Origin: SAR324 cluster bacterium
Lineage (GTDB): Bacteria > SAR324 > NAC60-12
DNA length: 60,854 nucleotides
Direction: 5' to 3'
NCBI GenBank assembly: GCA_028281495.1
Contig: JANQJU010000052.1
Location: 1-60,854 of the forward strand
Shown: positions 50,410 to 60,121 of the stretch, one piece after another
How the letters are laid out: every line of letters starts with the position of its first letter
How positions within the stretch are numbered: position 1 is the stretch's first letter
Notes under the pieces: generated by a model
Databases searched by the model: none
Seen by the model: only the letters and a program-made list of their open reading frames with translations
What the model was told of the DNA's origin: nothing
Translations under genes and position numbers: made by a program

Positions 50410-50868
50410 ATGGCCCACCCAATTTTAGAAGCCGAACAACTGAATGAAGATGCCAAACGATGGCTTGCAAATGCTATCGCTGGAATGATCACCGCAGATA
50501 AATCTATCGTCCAAACGGAGGTCGAGTATTTGCGTCAAGCTATTGGTTTTTTGGACAATCGTGAAGAGGCCAATACCTTGATGGAGATGGTCAAACAAAA
50601 AAAACAACCCAATTTGCATGTGCTCCGTGGGGTGGAACGCACGCTGGCCGTCAAGATACTCATGAGCTTGGCTGAAGTGACTGTCACTGATGACAAACTC
50701 ACCAAATCAGAGGTCGAGTTTTTTGTATATGCCGCAAAAAAATTAGGATTCACCTCTGCCTTTGCACAAAAGGTGATGAAATGGGCATATAGTTATCTTG
50801 AAGCAAAGCGACACCGAGACTCGTTACTCTTGGAAGCAGAATCGACTTTGCCCACCTTTGATCAATAA
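50410..50868 (+). CDS. TerB-like helical protein
   Basis: The 152-residue all-helical protein has the TerB-like pattern. The segment NAIAGMITADKSIVQTEVEYLRQ matches the acidic D-x-x-I-x-x-x-E turn, and a second such segment is AEVTVTDDKLTKSEVEFFVYAAKKLGF. TerB domains bind metal and often partner with membrane or stress modules. GGAGGAG upstream supports the start. It is 63 bp ahead of the coiled-coil protein and likely co-transcribed with it. A different double TerB-like gene lies at 19574. Confidence 0.7.
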   Translation: MAHPILEAEQLNEDAKRWLANAIAGMITADKSIVQTEVEYLRQAIGFLDNREEANTLMEMVKQKKQPNLHVLRGVERTLAVKILMSLAEVTVTDDKLTKSEVEFFVYAAKKLGFTSAFAQKVMKWAYSYLEAKRHRDSLLLEAESTLPTFDQ

Positions 50869-50931
50869 CAGGGAGCCTCCTGTCTGAACGAGCCCCTTCT
50901 GCTTTCACCATCATGGACTGTGAGGAAGGCT

Positions 50932-52632
50932 ATGGCGGATGATGAAAGGGATAAACCCGATCCCTTGAAAGACTTTACTCGTTTTCTCAAGTCCTCCCAA
51001 GAATGGACCTTGGACCGTTTGTTCGGTCCTGGGGATTCACAATACAAACCTAAAGAAACCCTACCCCCACCCGCCTTACCTGCTCCTTCTAGCGTGGAGC
51101 CAGACCGAATTCACGAACTTGAACAACAGCTTGCCGAAGCGTACCGAGAATTTGAGCAGTTTCGCCAAGAAGCCCACCTTCTCGCAAATAAACACGAACA
51201 AGACCTTGCCGAAGTTAACAACGCCTATGAAAAGTTTCGTCAGGATTCAGAAAAAGAACTCTCGCAATCCATCAAGCGTCAAGAAAAAGCCGAAACCAAT
51301 GCCAAGAAATATTCCAATGAAGTTCGGCAGCTGAAGCGGTCTCAAAAAAAATTGCTACAGCAAATCGAAGACCTAGAATATGCTTTGAAGCAGGCTCAGC
51401 AGGAGGTGATTGTTAGACCGTTGCCGGAATCGGTTCCGAATTGGTTACCCCAGTGGTTGGTGCTTGGAGAAGCAGCCGCCATGCGCCATCAAGAGCCTTT
51501 TCAAGAGGTGCGCAAGCTCGTGCATGATACCGAAGACCTCCAATTGTTGTACGAACGCTTGGGATATTCTTTGGAACTGGAATGGGAGTTTGAACAGCAT
51601 TTGAACGAACTGAAAGCTCTGATTCATACAGAGATCCCCGATTTTGCTGCCTTTCGGAAGGCATTAAAAGAAGTGCAAGAACAACTGAATCAGGAAGAGT
51701 CAGAAGTATATTCTCCAGAAGTGTGGAAACATGCTCGTTTTCAGCGCTCCAACGATGACTTGTTGCAGCAGATCATCGGGGCGGGAGATAATAAGGAGGC
51801 GGTTCTTGACCTTCTGAATCGCAATGCGGTGGAAGAACCTCTACCTTTTGTGGAACAATTGCCATTTTACCGGGGCGGCAAGGTGATCTGGCGGACTCCC
51901 ATCGAACTTTCTATCCTCAGACGGTGTCCGAAAGATCCGCAACGGTTTGCCAAATTGCTGGATGATCTGGAAAGCCGCATCAAAACCTCGCGTCTGTCAC
52001 GAACGGAACAATCTCGTAAAGATGCTTTGGAAGCATTAGACCGACTCCGGCGCGATTGCAGGCGTGAAAACGCTTACATTCCTACACCATTGAAATTGTT
52101 GGATTCTAAGCTCAACGAATGGTTGCTCCATGGCAACAATTGGCAAGATCATCAACACAAAGAAAAATTAGACACCTTATTATTGGAACTGATTTATGTG
52201 CGCCGAGATTGCCAATGGGATCAAATAGACTCCCGTACCTTCGATGCGTCCGAAGCCCGATTAGTACGGAACCTCACACGCAAACATGCCAAGACGTATC
52301 TTGATGCGGAGTGGATGCACATTCCTTGGCTCACCACCTTCGTACTCACAAATTTGTTGGATGGCGAATTGACCTCGTTCTCTTCTGAAGAGCCACAAGG
52401 AGGTTCGGCTTCCATTTACGTATTGAAATTGGTTCGAGATGAAATCGCTTCTGGTTATTACGACAATAACGAAACCATTCGGCATCTGCGGACCGAAGAG
52501 AAAAAGGGACTTTATATCCACAGCCTCATTTTTGCCCTTCTTCGACTCCACCTCACCACTCATGTCAAGCAACAACGCGAACAAATGATCAATGAGCTTG
52601 CCGCTGCGATTGAACAAGGCGATTTCTTTTAG
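50932..52632 (+). CDS. Large coiled-coil protein, unknown
   Basis: The 566-residue soluble protein has a Pro-rich linker (about 45-55, PPPALPAPSS), then a long coiled coil (about 60-155, IHELEQQLAEAYREFEQFRQ onwards). A mainly helical C-terminal region of about 400 residues follows; I recognise no family there. Trp-rich and charged stretches (PNWLPQWLVLGE, IYVRRDCQWDQI) are notable. The start at 50932 has GAGGA upstream; a GTG four codons earlier is in frame. It follows the TerB-like gene, so the two may form a complex. Confidence 0.7.
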   Translation: MADDERDKPDPLKDFTRFLKSSQEWTLDRLFGPGDSQYKPKETLPPPALPAPSSVEPDRIHELEQQLAEAYREFEQFRQEAHLLANKHEQDLAEVNNAYEKFRQDSEKELSQSIKRQEKAETNAKKYSNEVRQLKRSQKKLLQQIEDLEYALKQAQQEVIVRPLPESVPNWLPQWLVLGEAAAMRHQEPFQEVRKLVHDTEDLQLLYERLGYSLELEWEFEQHLNELKALIHTEIPDFAAFRKALKEVQEQLNQEESEVYSPEVWKHARFQRSNDDLLQQIIGAGDNKEAVLDLLNRNAVEEPLPFVEQLPFYRGGKVIWRTPIELSILRRCPKDPQRFAKLLDDLESRIKTSRLSRTEQSRKDALEALDRLRRDCRRENAYIPTPLKLLDSKLNEWLLHGNNWQDHQHKEKLDTLLLELIYVRRDCQWDQIDSRTFDASEARLVRNLTRKHAKTYLDAEWMHIPWLTTFVLTNLLDGELTSFSSEEPQGGSASIYVLKLVRDEIASGYYDNNETIRHLRTEEKKGLYIHSLIFALLRLHLTTHVKQQREQMINELAAAIEQGDFF

Positions 52633-52666
52633 CCGTTTCGATTGCCTCCACTCAGTCTCGCTTTCT

Positions 52667-54385
52667 TTATTTCAGGCCATACACCACATAATTTTCATCA
52701 TTTTGAGCACCTTTGAATTCGGCGACTTTTTCAGCAGCAGTTAACAGATCCGTCAGCCCTGAAATGGTCCAATGAAATTCACGGTTGTAGGAATAATTGA
52801 ACTTAAACACGGGGTCTTGCCCCGGTTCGATCTTGGGGACCATTTCAATCGATTGCCCAATGACTTCGTAGTGCCCCAGTACCAAGAGTACTGGTTTTCC
52901 TTCGGTGGCTTTGATATGGCGAGCCGCCTCCATCAATTCTTTAAGGGTAATGACAGGGCGGCTATCTTGAGTGAATTGAATCCGCTGACGGAATTGTTCT
53001 TCTCGCGCCAAATACAGCCGATTCTCTGTGTAGTAAGGCATGGCTTCTAACAGGTAGTCTGGCTCACCAATCAGAATAGCTTCTCGGTAATCTGGGTGAG
53101 ATTGCAAGAATTCAGCAAAGGCTTGGCTGGAACTTAAGGCATGATCTAGATCTTTCGTAACGTAATGCTGTGCCACGAACACTTGGGCCAACAAAATGAT
53201 TGTGATTCCACCATATATCATTGTTTGGTGCACTCGTGTGAACCAAACCCCTCGCTTGCCATGACCTTGAAACGAGATCTTGTACAGCCATCCCCTTGAG
53301 GAAGGAGAAAGTCGCATTTTCAAGAGCTGATGTGCAACTATCCAATACAACGTGAGCACAAACACGAACCATAACCCTTGATGCCTTAATCCGGGTTGAT
53401 AGACGAGTTGGAACACCATTCCCAATGCAAGCGTGCCCAGCCACAACCCTAAGGCAAATGGAGGACGAATCAACAATCCAGAGATCAACACTCCTACCCA
53501 TAGATCTCGTTGCCACGGTGCAAACGACGGCAACACGGCTGCAAAATGAACACCAGGGTGCAGGACCATATTCCACAACGCTCCTCCGATTTGCGAAGGA
53601 GTTAAGACGAGAGCCTTAGTCACAACTGTATCGGAATCGGGCCAAGTGGTAAGTGCCGCCGCTCCCATCCCTAGCAAAACCAAAATGGCAGCCCCTACCC
53701 AATGATAAAATGGGAGCGGCTCCGTTTCTGGCGAAGACTCAGTAGACTGGTTTCGGATTTTCCTATCAGTCCATTCATTCCACCCCCACAATAAGAGCAG
53801 CACGCCTACCAATCCGCAGGAATGCACATTGGTATTTGCGAGAAGCACTAAGACTCCCGCAAGCCTCCATGGATACTTATGCCGGTGTGGATACAACGTA
53901 GCAAAGCCAAACATCAGCAGCATGCTGATGCCATAATTGCGGGTATGCACCGGATATTCATATAAAGGGAATACGCTGATTAAAAAAAGGCCTTTCTGCC
54001 ACTGGGCAAACGGAGCTTTCCACAAAAATAGGAACAAGGCACCCAATACCACACCAATGCTAACAATCTTTAAGATGACTGGAGTCTGGCTGAGTGCGTA
54101 CCCCATCCGTAACAAACCGTACCACACTACAGGATGGCCTTCGTTTCGAAGCACCTGAGGCAGTTGCCAAAAAAAATTGGCTTCCAGCGCAATCGATAAA
54201 GCACGGACTTCATCACGCCACATTTCGTGGTGCTGGCTGATGTAAATCACAGCAGCCAACCACAAAACCAAGCCCAAGACAGAGACGAATCGTTGGAGCC
54301 TCGTTTGGGAACCATCTGCCATCAAAAGGAATTGAAGGGAATTCGAGAGGGATCGCATAAATGAAATGGGCCGGAACGGCAGCAC
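52667..54385 (-). CDS. Multi-spanning membrane protein, GT-C-like
   Basis: The 572-residue protein has about eleven membrane helices in residues 30-410, then a soluble C-terminal domain of about 160 residues. Between helix 1 and 2, HHEMWRDEVRALSIAL resembles the first-loop acidic motif (Asp-Glu after an aromatic) of GT-C glycosyltransferases such as ArnT and PMT. This suggests transfer of a sugar or similar group from a lipid carrier outside the membrane. Family assignment is uncertain. The N-terminus is also uncertain (GTG at 54385 or ATG at 54358; neither has a ribosome-binding site). It stands alone. Confidence 0.65.
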   Translation of the reverse strand: MLPFRPISFMRSLSNSLQFLLMADGSQTRLQRFVSVLGLVLWLAAVIYISQHHEMWRDEVRALSIALEANFFWQLPQVLRNEGHPVVWYGLLRMGYALSQTPVILKIVSIGVVLGALFLFLWKAPFAQWQKGLFLISVFPLYEYPVHTRNYGISMLLMFGFATLYPHRHKYPWRLAGVLVLLANTNVHSCGLVGVLLLLWGWNEWTDRKIRNQSTESSPETEPLPFYHWVGAAILVLLGMGAAALTTWPDSDTVVTKALVLTPSQIGGALWNMVLHPGVHFAAVLPSFAPWQRDLWVGVLISGLLIRPPFALGLWLGTLALGMVFQLVYQPGLRHQGLWFVFVLTLYWIVAHQLLKMRLSPSSRGWLYKISFQGHGKRGVWFTRVHQTMIYGGITIILLAQVFVAQHYVTKDLDHALSSSQAFAEFLQSHPDYREAILIGEPDYLLEAMPYYTENRLYLAREEQFRQRIQFTQDSRPVITLKELMEAARHIKATEGKPVLLVLGHYEVIGQSIEMVPKIEPGQDPVFKFNYSYNREFHWTISGLTDLLTAAEKVAEFKGAQNDENYVVYGLK

Positions 54386-54558
54386 AATAGTTGAAGATCT
54401 GATTCCATTGACTTAAAAAGACGAGAAAAATTCATGATGAAACGCCTTCGAGTCAATTCCAGAAAAGGGTGGAACACAAAATGAAACCTGAATAGGAATT
54501 AAATCTGAGGAAACCTCAAGGCGGTTATAATTCAGATTCAATCCAGAAAGGAGATACT

Positions 54559-55269
54559 GTGGAAAACACATCATCCCAAGAATCCATCATCACACTGAAC
54601 GGAAACATGGCAGCACGCGTGGTGCTCTCCACACAGACCATGGAATGGCAGTCGAGTCCAAGTGGTACCGTTTGGAGAAAACGCCTCCATTTAGTCGGTA
54701 CGGCAGAAGCCGGCCAAGTGACTTCCATTGTGCGATACGACCAAAATGCTCAGTTCCCCATACACGATCATCCGAATGGCGAAGAAATACTGGTACTCGA
54801 TGGAGTGTTTTCCGATGAACATGGCGACTGGCCGAAAGGTACCTATTTACTGAACCCCGAAGGCTTTCGGCACGCACCTTTTTCTAAACCAGGGTGTTTG
54901 CTGTTTGTGAAGCTTCGACAGTACTCCGGGAATCAACGTCACCATGTGGCCTTACAAACAGAAGATATGCCGTGGATGGAAAGCACCACTCCGGGGATCC
55001 AGATAAAAACCTTGTATGCAGAAACCAATTTTCCCGATCAGACGTATCTCGAATTGTGGGATGCCGGAAGCTCTTCAAACAAGCGTAGTTATGAAGGAGG
55101 TGCTGAAATCTTCGTGTTGGAAGGCGTTCTTGAAGACGAAAATGGCAAATATGACAAGCTGACATGGCTACGGATGCCCCCAGGCAGCTCACACGCGCCC
55201 GTATCTCAGAATGGCTGCCAGCTTTATGTGAAAACCGGGGCATTGCCAGATTTACGAAGTCACGATTGA
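54559..55269 (+). CDS. Double-cupin protein related to the ChrR C-terminal domain
   Basis: The 236-residue protein is formed from two cupin repeats. The first is HDHPNGEEILVLDGVFSDEHGDWPKGTYLLNPEG, and the second is EGGAEIFVLEGVLEDENGKYDKLTWLRMPPGSSH. Repeat one keeps HDHPNGEE and a later RHAPF His, a plausible metal site; repeat two lacks the first His pair. This layout matches the ChrR cupin-like domain, but the N-terminal zinc anti-sigma domain and a partner sigma gene are missing. It starts at a GTG with AAAGGAG upstream. Confidence 0.8.
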   Translation: MENTSSQESIITLNGNMAARVVLSTQTMEWQSSPSGTVWRKRLHLVGTAEAGQVTSIVRYDQNAQFPIHDHPNGEEILVLDGVFSDEHGDWPKGTYLLNPEGFRHAPFSKPGCLLFVKLRQYSGNQRHHVALQTEDMPWMESTTPGIQIKTLYAETNFPDQTYLELWDAGSSSNKRSYEGGAEIFVLEGVLEDENGKYDKLTWLRMPPGSSHAPVSQNGCQLYVKTGALPDLRSHD

Positions 55270-55363
55270 TCTTTTACATTAGGCGGGATTGCCCTTGAAA
55301 CCAATCCTAGTTGTCCTTTAACCAAGGCCTAGTTTGCATCCCGATTGTTAGCCAACTCGAATG

Positions 55364-56353
55364 CTACGTGTTTCGAGTAATGGAAAGCTCTCCGTTTGTT
55401 GAGACCTGCAAGGGCATCGGATCGGTTAGGTCTCCGACAAAACCACCATTTGCATCAGCACGTCGAAAAGCAAGAAAGCTAAGATTACCTTCCAAAGAGC
55501 TAATAATTTTTCCAGCATAAAAGCTTTCCTGCACATCCCCGAGCAACATTTGATCGGTTAACAAGCGGTAGGGGCCTTGCAAGGTTTCCGAGGCCATGTA
55601 GTGCATCCCTGTGAAACATCGATGCTCTACTTGTTCGGCATAACTTTGACTGAAATCGTCCTTGCAAATGGAAAAAGTCAGATAATAAAGCGATCCAATT
55701 TTCGTCACTTGTGGCACTTCCATTTGACGAAACAGCCCCAAAGGAGTGACTGCTGGTTGCAGTTGCCACTGTCTCAAATCCGGAGAGGTGGCGTGACCAA
55801 TCACACCTCTGGAATCATAAGGTCCCTTAGGCACACGGGCTGTCAAAAACATGTGGTACTGAGCCGAAGCCAAATCGTAGCAGACCCACGGGTCACGCCA
55901 TGCTTGATCCCACCACGACTCCAAATTCAAAGTTTCGTAAAGCTGACCATCGGGTTCTAATACCGGATTGTGAGAAGACTTTTCCCAATTCCACAAATCA
56001 GGAGAGGTTGCCAAGCAAATGCGTTGCTTCAAGCCTTTTTCGCTTTTCTTGATACCCGTATAAAACAGATACCATGTTTCACCTTTGCGAATGATGCTTC
56101 CCGTCCATGTCGCATAGCTATCTGGCGCTTCGGCTTCTCCGTCGCGTAATGGGGTAGGGGCTAACGCATCCTGTCCCACCTGCCATTGTTGGAAATCATT
56201 CGAAGTCGCATGGCCAATACTCACCTTCCAATGGCGCTGATCTGGATCGCCAATCGATTTATCGGCCTGCAAATAAAAAAGATGATAGCCCCCCTCATGG
56301 CGAACCCACCAGAAATCCCAAACCCATTTATCCTTTAATGCAAATCCCACCAT
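55364..56353 (-). CDS. GH32/GH68-like five-bladed beta-propeller protein
   Basis: The 329-residue protein shows the repeated blade pattern, with WVWDFWWVRHEGGYHLFYLQ at the start (an Asp in the nucleophile position), YATWTGSIIRKGETWYLFYTG, AWRDPWVCYD (the RDP motif that stabilises the transition state) and RQMEVPQV (a Glu in the acid/base position). These three acidic residues match the clan GH-J catalytic triad, so it may act on a fructoside or related sugar. It has no signal peptide and is probably cytoplasmic. It follows tpm by 28 bp and may share the mutS transcript. Substrate is unknown. Confidence 0.75.
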   Translation of the reverse strand: MVGFALKDKWVWDFWWVRHEGGYHLFYLQADKSIGDPDQRHWKVSIGHATSNDFQQWQVGQDALAPTPLRDGEAEAPDSYATWTGSIIRKGETWYLFYTGIKKSEKGLKQRICLATSPDLWNWEKSSHNPVLEPDGQLYETLNLESWWDQAWRDPWVCYDLASAQYHMFLTARVPKGPYDSRGVIGHATSPDLRQWQLQPAVTPLGLFRQMEVPQVTKIGSLYYLTFSICKDDFSQSYAEQVEHRCFTGMHYMASETLQGPYRLLTDQMLLGDVQESFYAGKIISSLEGNLSFLAFRRADANGGFVGDLTDPMPLQVSTNGELSITRNT

Positions 56354-56381
56354 TTTCCTTTCAAAATCCTTGAATGTGCAT

Positions 56382-57038
56382 CTACCTGACCGTCAATCGA
56401 AATACGGCTTCCTTGAGCCAAGTTAATCCCTTCTGTCGAAAACGAGCACTTTCGGATTCGATCACGTCTTGTTCAAACAAGGGTTCCACATTACAAAGTT
56501 CTTGAAATAAAGATTGAATTTCTTCGGGTGTGACACTGTAAGGAGGCCCCGACATGAGCGATTGATCGTAATAAAATGTAATGAGCAAGATCGTTCCCCC
56601 TGGTTGCACTAAAGAAACCAAGTGGTTGGCATAGGGTGCTCGTAAATTCTGCGGCAATGCCACAATCGAAGCCCGGTCATAGGCCACATGGATCGTTCCC
56701 AAGTGGTTCGGAGTGAGTTGGAAAAAATCACCTTGATACAAAGTGGCAATCTCACTCCGATAACAATGCAATGGCATGGCTTCGGAAACAGTGTATTCCA
56801 ATTGGTTTTCTTGGAAGAAATCCACCACAGCTTTTTCGATGAGTTCGGAACCGATCACTGTGTGACAACGTTTCGAAAGCCAGAGCATGTCTAAGGTTTT
56901 GCCACAGAGTGGCACTAAAATTCGGTGCGATGGATCGGTGATGCAGTCTCCAAATTTCATTAAAAGTGGATTCACTTCTCCACGGTGAAAACCGATTCGG
57001 TTTTCATTCCAACGACTTTCCCATTCTTTATGCAACAT
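56382..57038 (-). CDS. tpm: Thiopurine S-methyltransferase family protein
   Basis: The 218-residue protein has WESRWNENRIGFHRGEVNPLL at the N-terminus, ILVPLCGKTLDMLWLSKRCHTVIGSEL for SAM binding, and IHVAYDRASIVALP, all typical of bacterial Tpm. In bacteria these enzymes methylate thiopurines and metalloids such as selenite or tellurite species. Its start is 2 bp after the mutS stop, so the two are co-transcribed. Confidence 0.93.
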   Translation of the reverse strand: MLHKEWESRWNENRIGFHRGEVNPLLMKFGDCITDPSHRILVPLCGKTLDMLWLSKRCHTVIGSELIEKAVVDFFQENQLEYTVSEAMPLHCYRSEIATLYQGDFFQLTPNHLGTIHVAYDRASIVALPQNLRAPYANHLVSLVQPGGTILLITFYYDQSLMSGPPYSVTPEEIQSLFQELCNVEPLFEQDVIESESARFRQKGLTWLKEAVFRLTVR

Positions 57039-57040
57039 AA

Positions 57041-59803
57041 TCAGTTTTTGATTCGGGTGATGAGATCATGCAGATAATTCAAAGCCTGCATGGGAGTCAT
57101 GTTCATGATGTTCAAATCTTTCAACTCTTGAATGTACGGAGATTCTTCTGGGAATAACGAAAGCTGCATAGGGCCATATTCCGGTGAAGATTCGGACACA
57201 TGAGACGATCCGTTTCCTTTTTGATTTTTTTTGGAAGCCCGTTCCTCTGTTGACCCTGTTACTTCGTTTGAAGTGGACTGAACGCCATTCAATTTTTTGG
57301 GAAGATGCGTTTCCAAGGAAGAGGATTCAAGTTCAGCCATTACATCCATTGCACGATCCACGACGGTTTTAGGCAAACCGGCAAGCTTGGCGACATGCAC
57401 CCCATAGCTGCGGTCCGCTTCTCCAGAAACAATTTTGCGCATGAATACAATTTTATCGGCTTCTTCCTTGACCAGAATGTTGAAGTTTTTCACTCGATTC
57501 AACTGCTGCGCAATCACTGTGAGTTCGTGATAATGTGTGGCACAAAGCGTCAGAGGGCGTCGTTGGTGCAAATGTTCCACAATGGCCCAAGCGATGCTGA
57601 TGCCATCGAAAGTGCTGGTTCCCCGTCCAATTTCGTCGAGGATGATCAAACTTTCCGCAGTTGCATTGTTGAGGATGGAGGCCGCCTCGTTCATTTCGAC
57701 CATGAACGTGCTCTCCCCTCGACTGAGGTTGTCAGAAGCCCCCACACGCGTGAATACACGGTCCATCACCGACATTTCGGCAGAACTCGCAGGAACGTAG
57801 CTTCCACATTGGGCCATCAACACATTCAACGCAATTTGGCGCATATAGGTCGATTTCCCTGCCATGTTGGGACCCGTAATCAGCATGATTTGTTGTTCAT
57901 CAGCGTCCAGGTCCACGTTGTTGGGGACAAACGGCTCATCGAAATCGATTTGTTCGATCACGGGATGACGGCTGTTGCGAAGGACCAATTTTCGAGTTTC
58001 TTGTGAAGGAAGCATGGTAGGGCGGAGATAATTAGAATTCTCAGCCGCATAGGCCAAGCTTGCCAAAACATCCAATGTGGCAATATCGAAGGCGGTTTTT
58101 TGAATGCGTGCCACATGGGCTAAAACCTTGGTTTTCAGTTCTTGAAATAAATCATATTCGATCTCGCAAATCCGTTCTTCCGCATTCACCACCTTTTCTT
58201 CCAGCTCCTTGAGTTCTGGGGTAATGTAGCGTTCCGCATTCACTAAGGTTTGCTTGCGGATGTAGTAATCCGGCACCGATTGACGGTGGGCATTGCTCAC
58301 TTCGAGATAGTAACCAAATACCTTATTGTAACCGACCTTGAGCGACGGAATCCCTGTCTTTTCACGTTCAGACTGGATCATGTTGTTCAAAATCGTTTTC
58401 ACGTTTAAAGAAATATTGCGTAGTTCGTCGAGGTCTTCGGAAACTCCTTCTGCAATAAAACCGCCTTCTTTCAGTTTGGTATCAGGACGTTCCAACAGCC
58501 AGGTGTGGAGCAATTCCAACACATCGGTGAGCGGGTCATACTGATCGGCAATGCCTTTCAGGAGCGAAGTCTGGAAATGCTGCAAAAAGCTCGGAAGTTC
58601 CGATACTGGAATCAACGACGACCGCAGCCCCACCATGTCATTGATGCCCACTACTTGAAGACTGATCCTACCTGCCAACCGAGGGATATCTTGGATTTGG
58701 TCCAACTGCACTCGTAGCTCTTCACATAAAATAAAATTGGTATGGAATTCTTGGATGGCATCAAAACGTCGTTGGATGCCTGCCACATCGAGCAACGGTT
58801 GCCGCAGCCATTGCCGCAACAGACGCGCTCCCATTGCGGTACGCGTGTGATTGAGCACCCCATACAAAGTATGTTTGGGATTGCCACTGTGGCTGTGAAA
58901 CAGTTCGAGGTTGGAAATCGTGGTTTCATCCAACAGCATGAACTGATCAAACGAATGCTGTCGGATGGTCGTGATATGGCGCAGATCGCATTTCTGAGTT
59001 TCCGACAAATAGCGCAACATCGCCCCCGCAGCAGGTATAGCAATCTCGAGATCTTCAATCCCAAATCCTGCCAAATTGAAGGTCTCGAAGTGAGATTTCA
59101 ACAATTTGGGTGCTTCATCGGAATCGAAGTAATAGGGTTCGATGAAACTGAGTGGGTACGGATTCTGGAGATGCCGCTTGAGCAATTGTTCCACCTCCTC
59201 CTTGAGTTCTTCGAAGAACCGGGTTTCTGCTTCCGAGCGGCTCTTCGGCACCAAGACTTCTTGAGGCACCAATTGGTAAATGAAATCGTAAAACCGGTTC
59301 ATTTCCGACAGTCCGAACTCTGCCACTTCGAACTCTCCCGTCGAGACATCGACCACGGCCACCCCCAGTCGTTTCCGATTGAGACGCGGATTCAATGAAA
59401 TCAAATAATGATTTTGATCCGGAGCAATGAGCTGAGGGGACACGGTCGTCCCTGGAGTGACCACCCGCACCACTTGTCGATCCACAATGCCTTTGGCTTG
59501 GGCTGGGTCTTCCATCTGTTCGCAGATCGCGACTTTGCATCCGGCAGCCGTCAGTTTGTTCAGATATTGTTCGTAGGCGTGATAAGGCACCCCACACATG
59601 GGGATGGATTCTTCTTTACTCTTATTACGGGAGGTCAAAGCGATTTGCAGAATCTTGGCTGCCCCAATGGCATCATCACCAAACATCTCGTAAAAATCGC
59701 CCATACGGAAAAACAAAATCTTGTCTGGATGTTCGCGCTTGATGGCATTGAATTGGCGCATCATTGGCGTCTCCGTGCCACTGAGGGCACCCTTGGGTCT
59801 CAT
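57041..59803 (-). CDS. mutS: DNA mismatch repair protein MutS
   Basis: The 920-residue protein has domain I with the mismatch-reading FYEMF (Phe-x-Glu) near residue 37, and the connector, core and clamp domains. The ATPase has Walker A ITGPNMAGKSTYMRQ (about 640), LILDEIGRGTSTFDG and CATHYHELT. The tail carries MQLSLFPEE, a likely beta-clamp-binding motif. It is the first of the mutS-tpm-GH32-like genes. Length is a little above the usual 850 because of a Ser/Lys-rich insert before the tail. Confidence 0.98.
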   Translation of the reverse strand: MRPKGALSGTETPMMRQFNAIKREHPDKILFFRMGDFYEMFGDDAIGAAKILQIALTSRNKSKEESIPMCGVPYHAYEQYLNKLTAAGCKVAICEQMEDPAQAKGIVDRQVVRVVTPGTTVSPQLIAPDQNHYLISLNPRLNRKRLGVAVVDVSTGEFEVAEFGLSEMNRFYDFIYQLVPQEVLVPKSRSEAETRFFEELKEEVEQLLKRHLQNPYPLSFIEPYYFDSDEAPKLLKSHFETFNLAGFGIEDLEIAIPAAGAMLRYLSETQKCDLRHITTIRQHSFDQFMLLDETTISNLELFHSHSGNPKHTLYGVLNHTRTAMGARLLRQWLRQPLLDVAGIQRRFDAIQEFHTNFILCEELRVQLDQIQDIPRLAGRISLQVVGINDMVGLRSSLIPVSELPSFLQHFQTSLLKGIADQYDPLTDVLELLHTWLLERPDTKLKEGGFIAEGVSEDLDELRNISLNVKTILNNMIQSEREKTGIPSLKVGYNKVFGYYLEVSNAHRQSVPDYYIRKQTLVNAERYITPELKELEEKVVNAEERICEIEYDLFQELKTKVLAHVARIQKTAFDIATLDVLASLAYAAENSNYLRPTMLPSQETRKLVLRNSRHPVIEQIDFDEPFVPNNVDLDADEQQIMLITGPNMAGKSTYMRQIALNVLMAQCGSYVPASSAEMSVMDRVFTRVGASDNLSRGESTFMVEMNEAASILNNATAESLIILDEIGRGTSTFDGISIAWAIVEHLHQRRPLTLCATHYHELTVIAQQLNRVKNFNILVKEEADKIVFMRKIVSGEADRSYGVHVAKLAGLPKTVVDRAMDVMAELESSSLETHLPKKLNGVQSTSNEVTGSTEERASKKNQKGNGSSHVSESSPEYGPMQLSLFPEESPYIQELKDLNIMNMTPMQALNYLHDLITRIKN

Positions 59804-60120
59804 AGAATTCCTTCTGGTCTATTGAATGAATCGAAAACGGGGTGGGTTCAAAAAAGCGAAGGAGACATATTTCCAAAAAACGAAGAAATCCTCTAGGTTT
59901 TTGACAGATTTGAGGAGGTTTTATCGTCGGCAGATTCGGTAGAGGGGTTCTCAGGTGCTTTCTTCAGCACTGCCTTTCTGTTTGATGTCAAATTGGCCGT
60001 TTGTGTGAGGAAGGCTCGTTTCGGAGGGAAGCACGGGTTCGGCGGCGTATCGTCCCGATCCCAATTGAGCATGGAAGGCTTCGGATTCGTGCTTTAAAGA
60101 ACGAAAGCACCGTTCGCAGA
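59804..60120. other. Spacer between mutS and group II intron remains
   Basis: On the minus strand two overlapping short frames run into this region. One reads from the intron edge to about 59931 (54 or so codons). The other goes from an ATG at 60072 to a stop at 59893 (59 codons, rich in Pro, Ser, Thr and Asn). Either could be a leftover of an interrupted gene (3' exon) or chance. A short hairpin (GTGCTTT...AAAGCAC, near 60090-60111) lies beside the intron end. Confidence 0.4.
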
Positions 60121-60121
60121 C

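Noticed and set aside
53112..53576. 154-codon minus-strand frame within the membrane protein region
   Set aside because: It is a shifted frame of the 572-residue multi-spanning protein, with no start signal of its own.
57305..58006. 233-codon plus-strand frame (and 58742-59398, 59408-59896)
   Set aside because: All are opposite mutS, which is complete and conserved.
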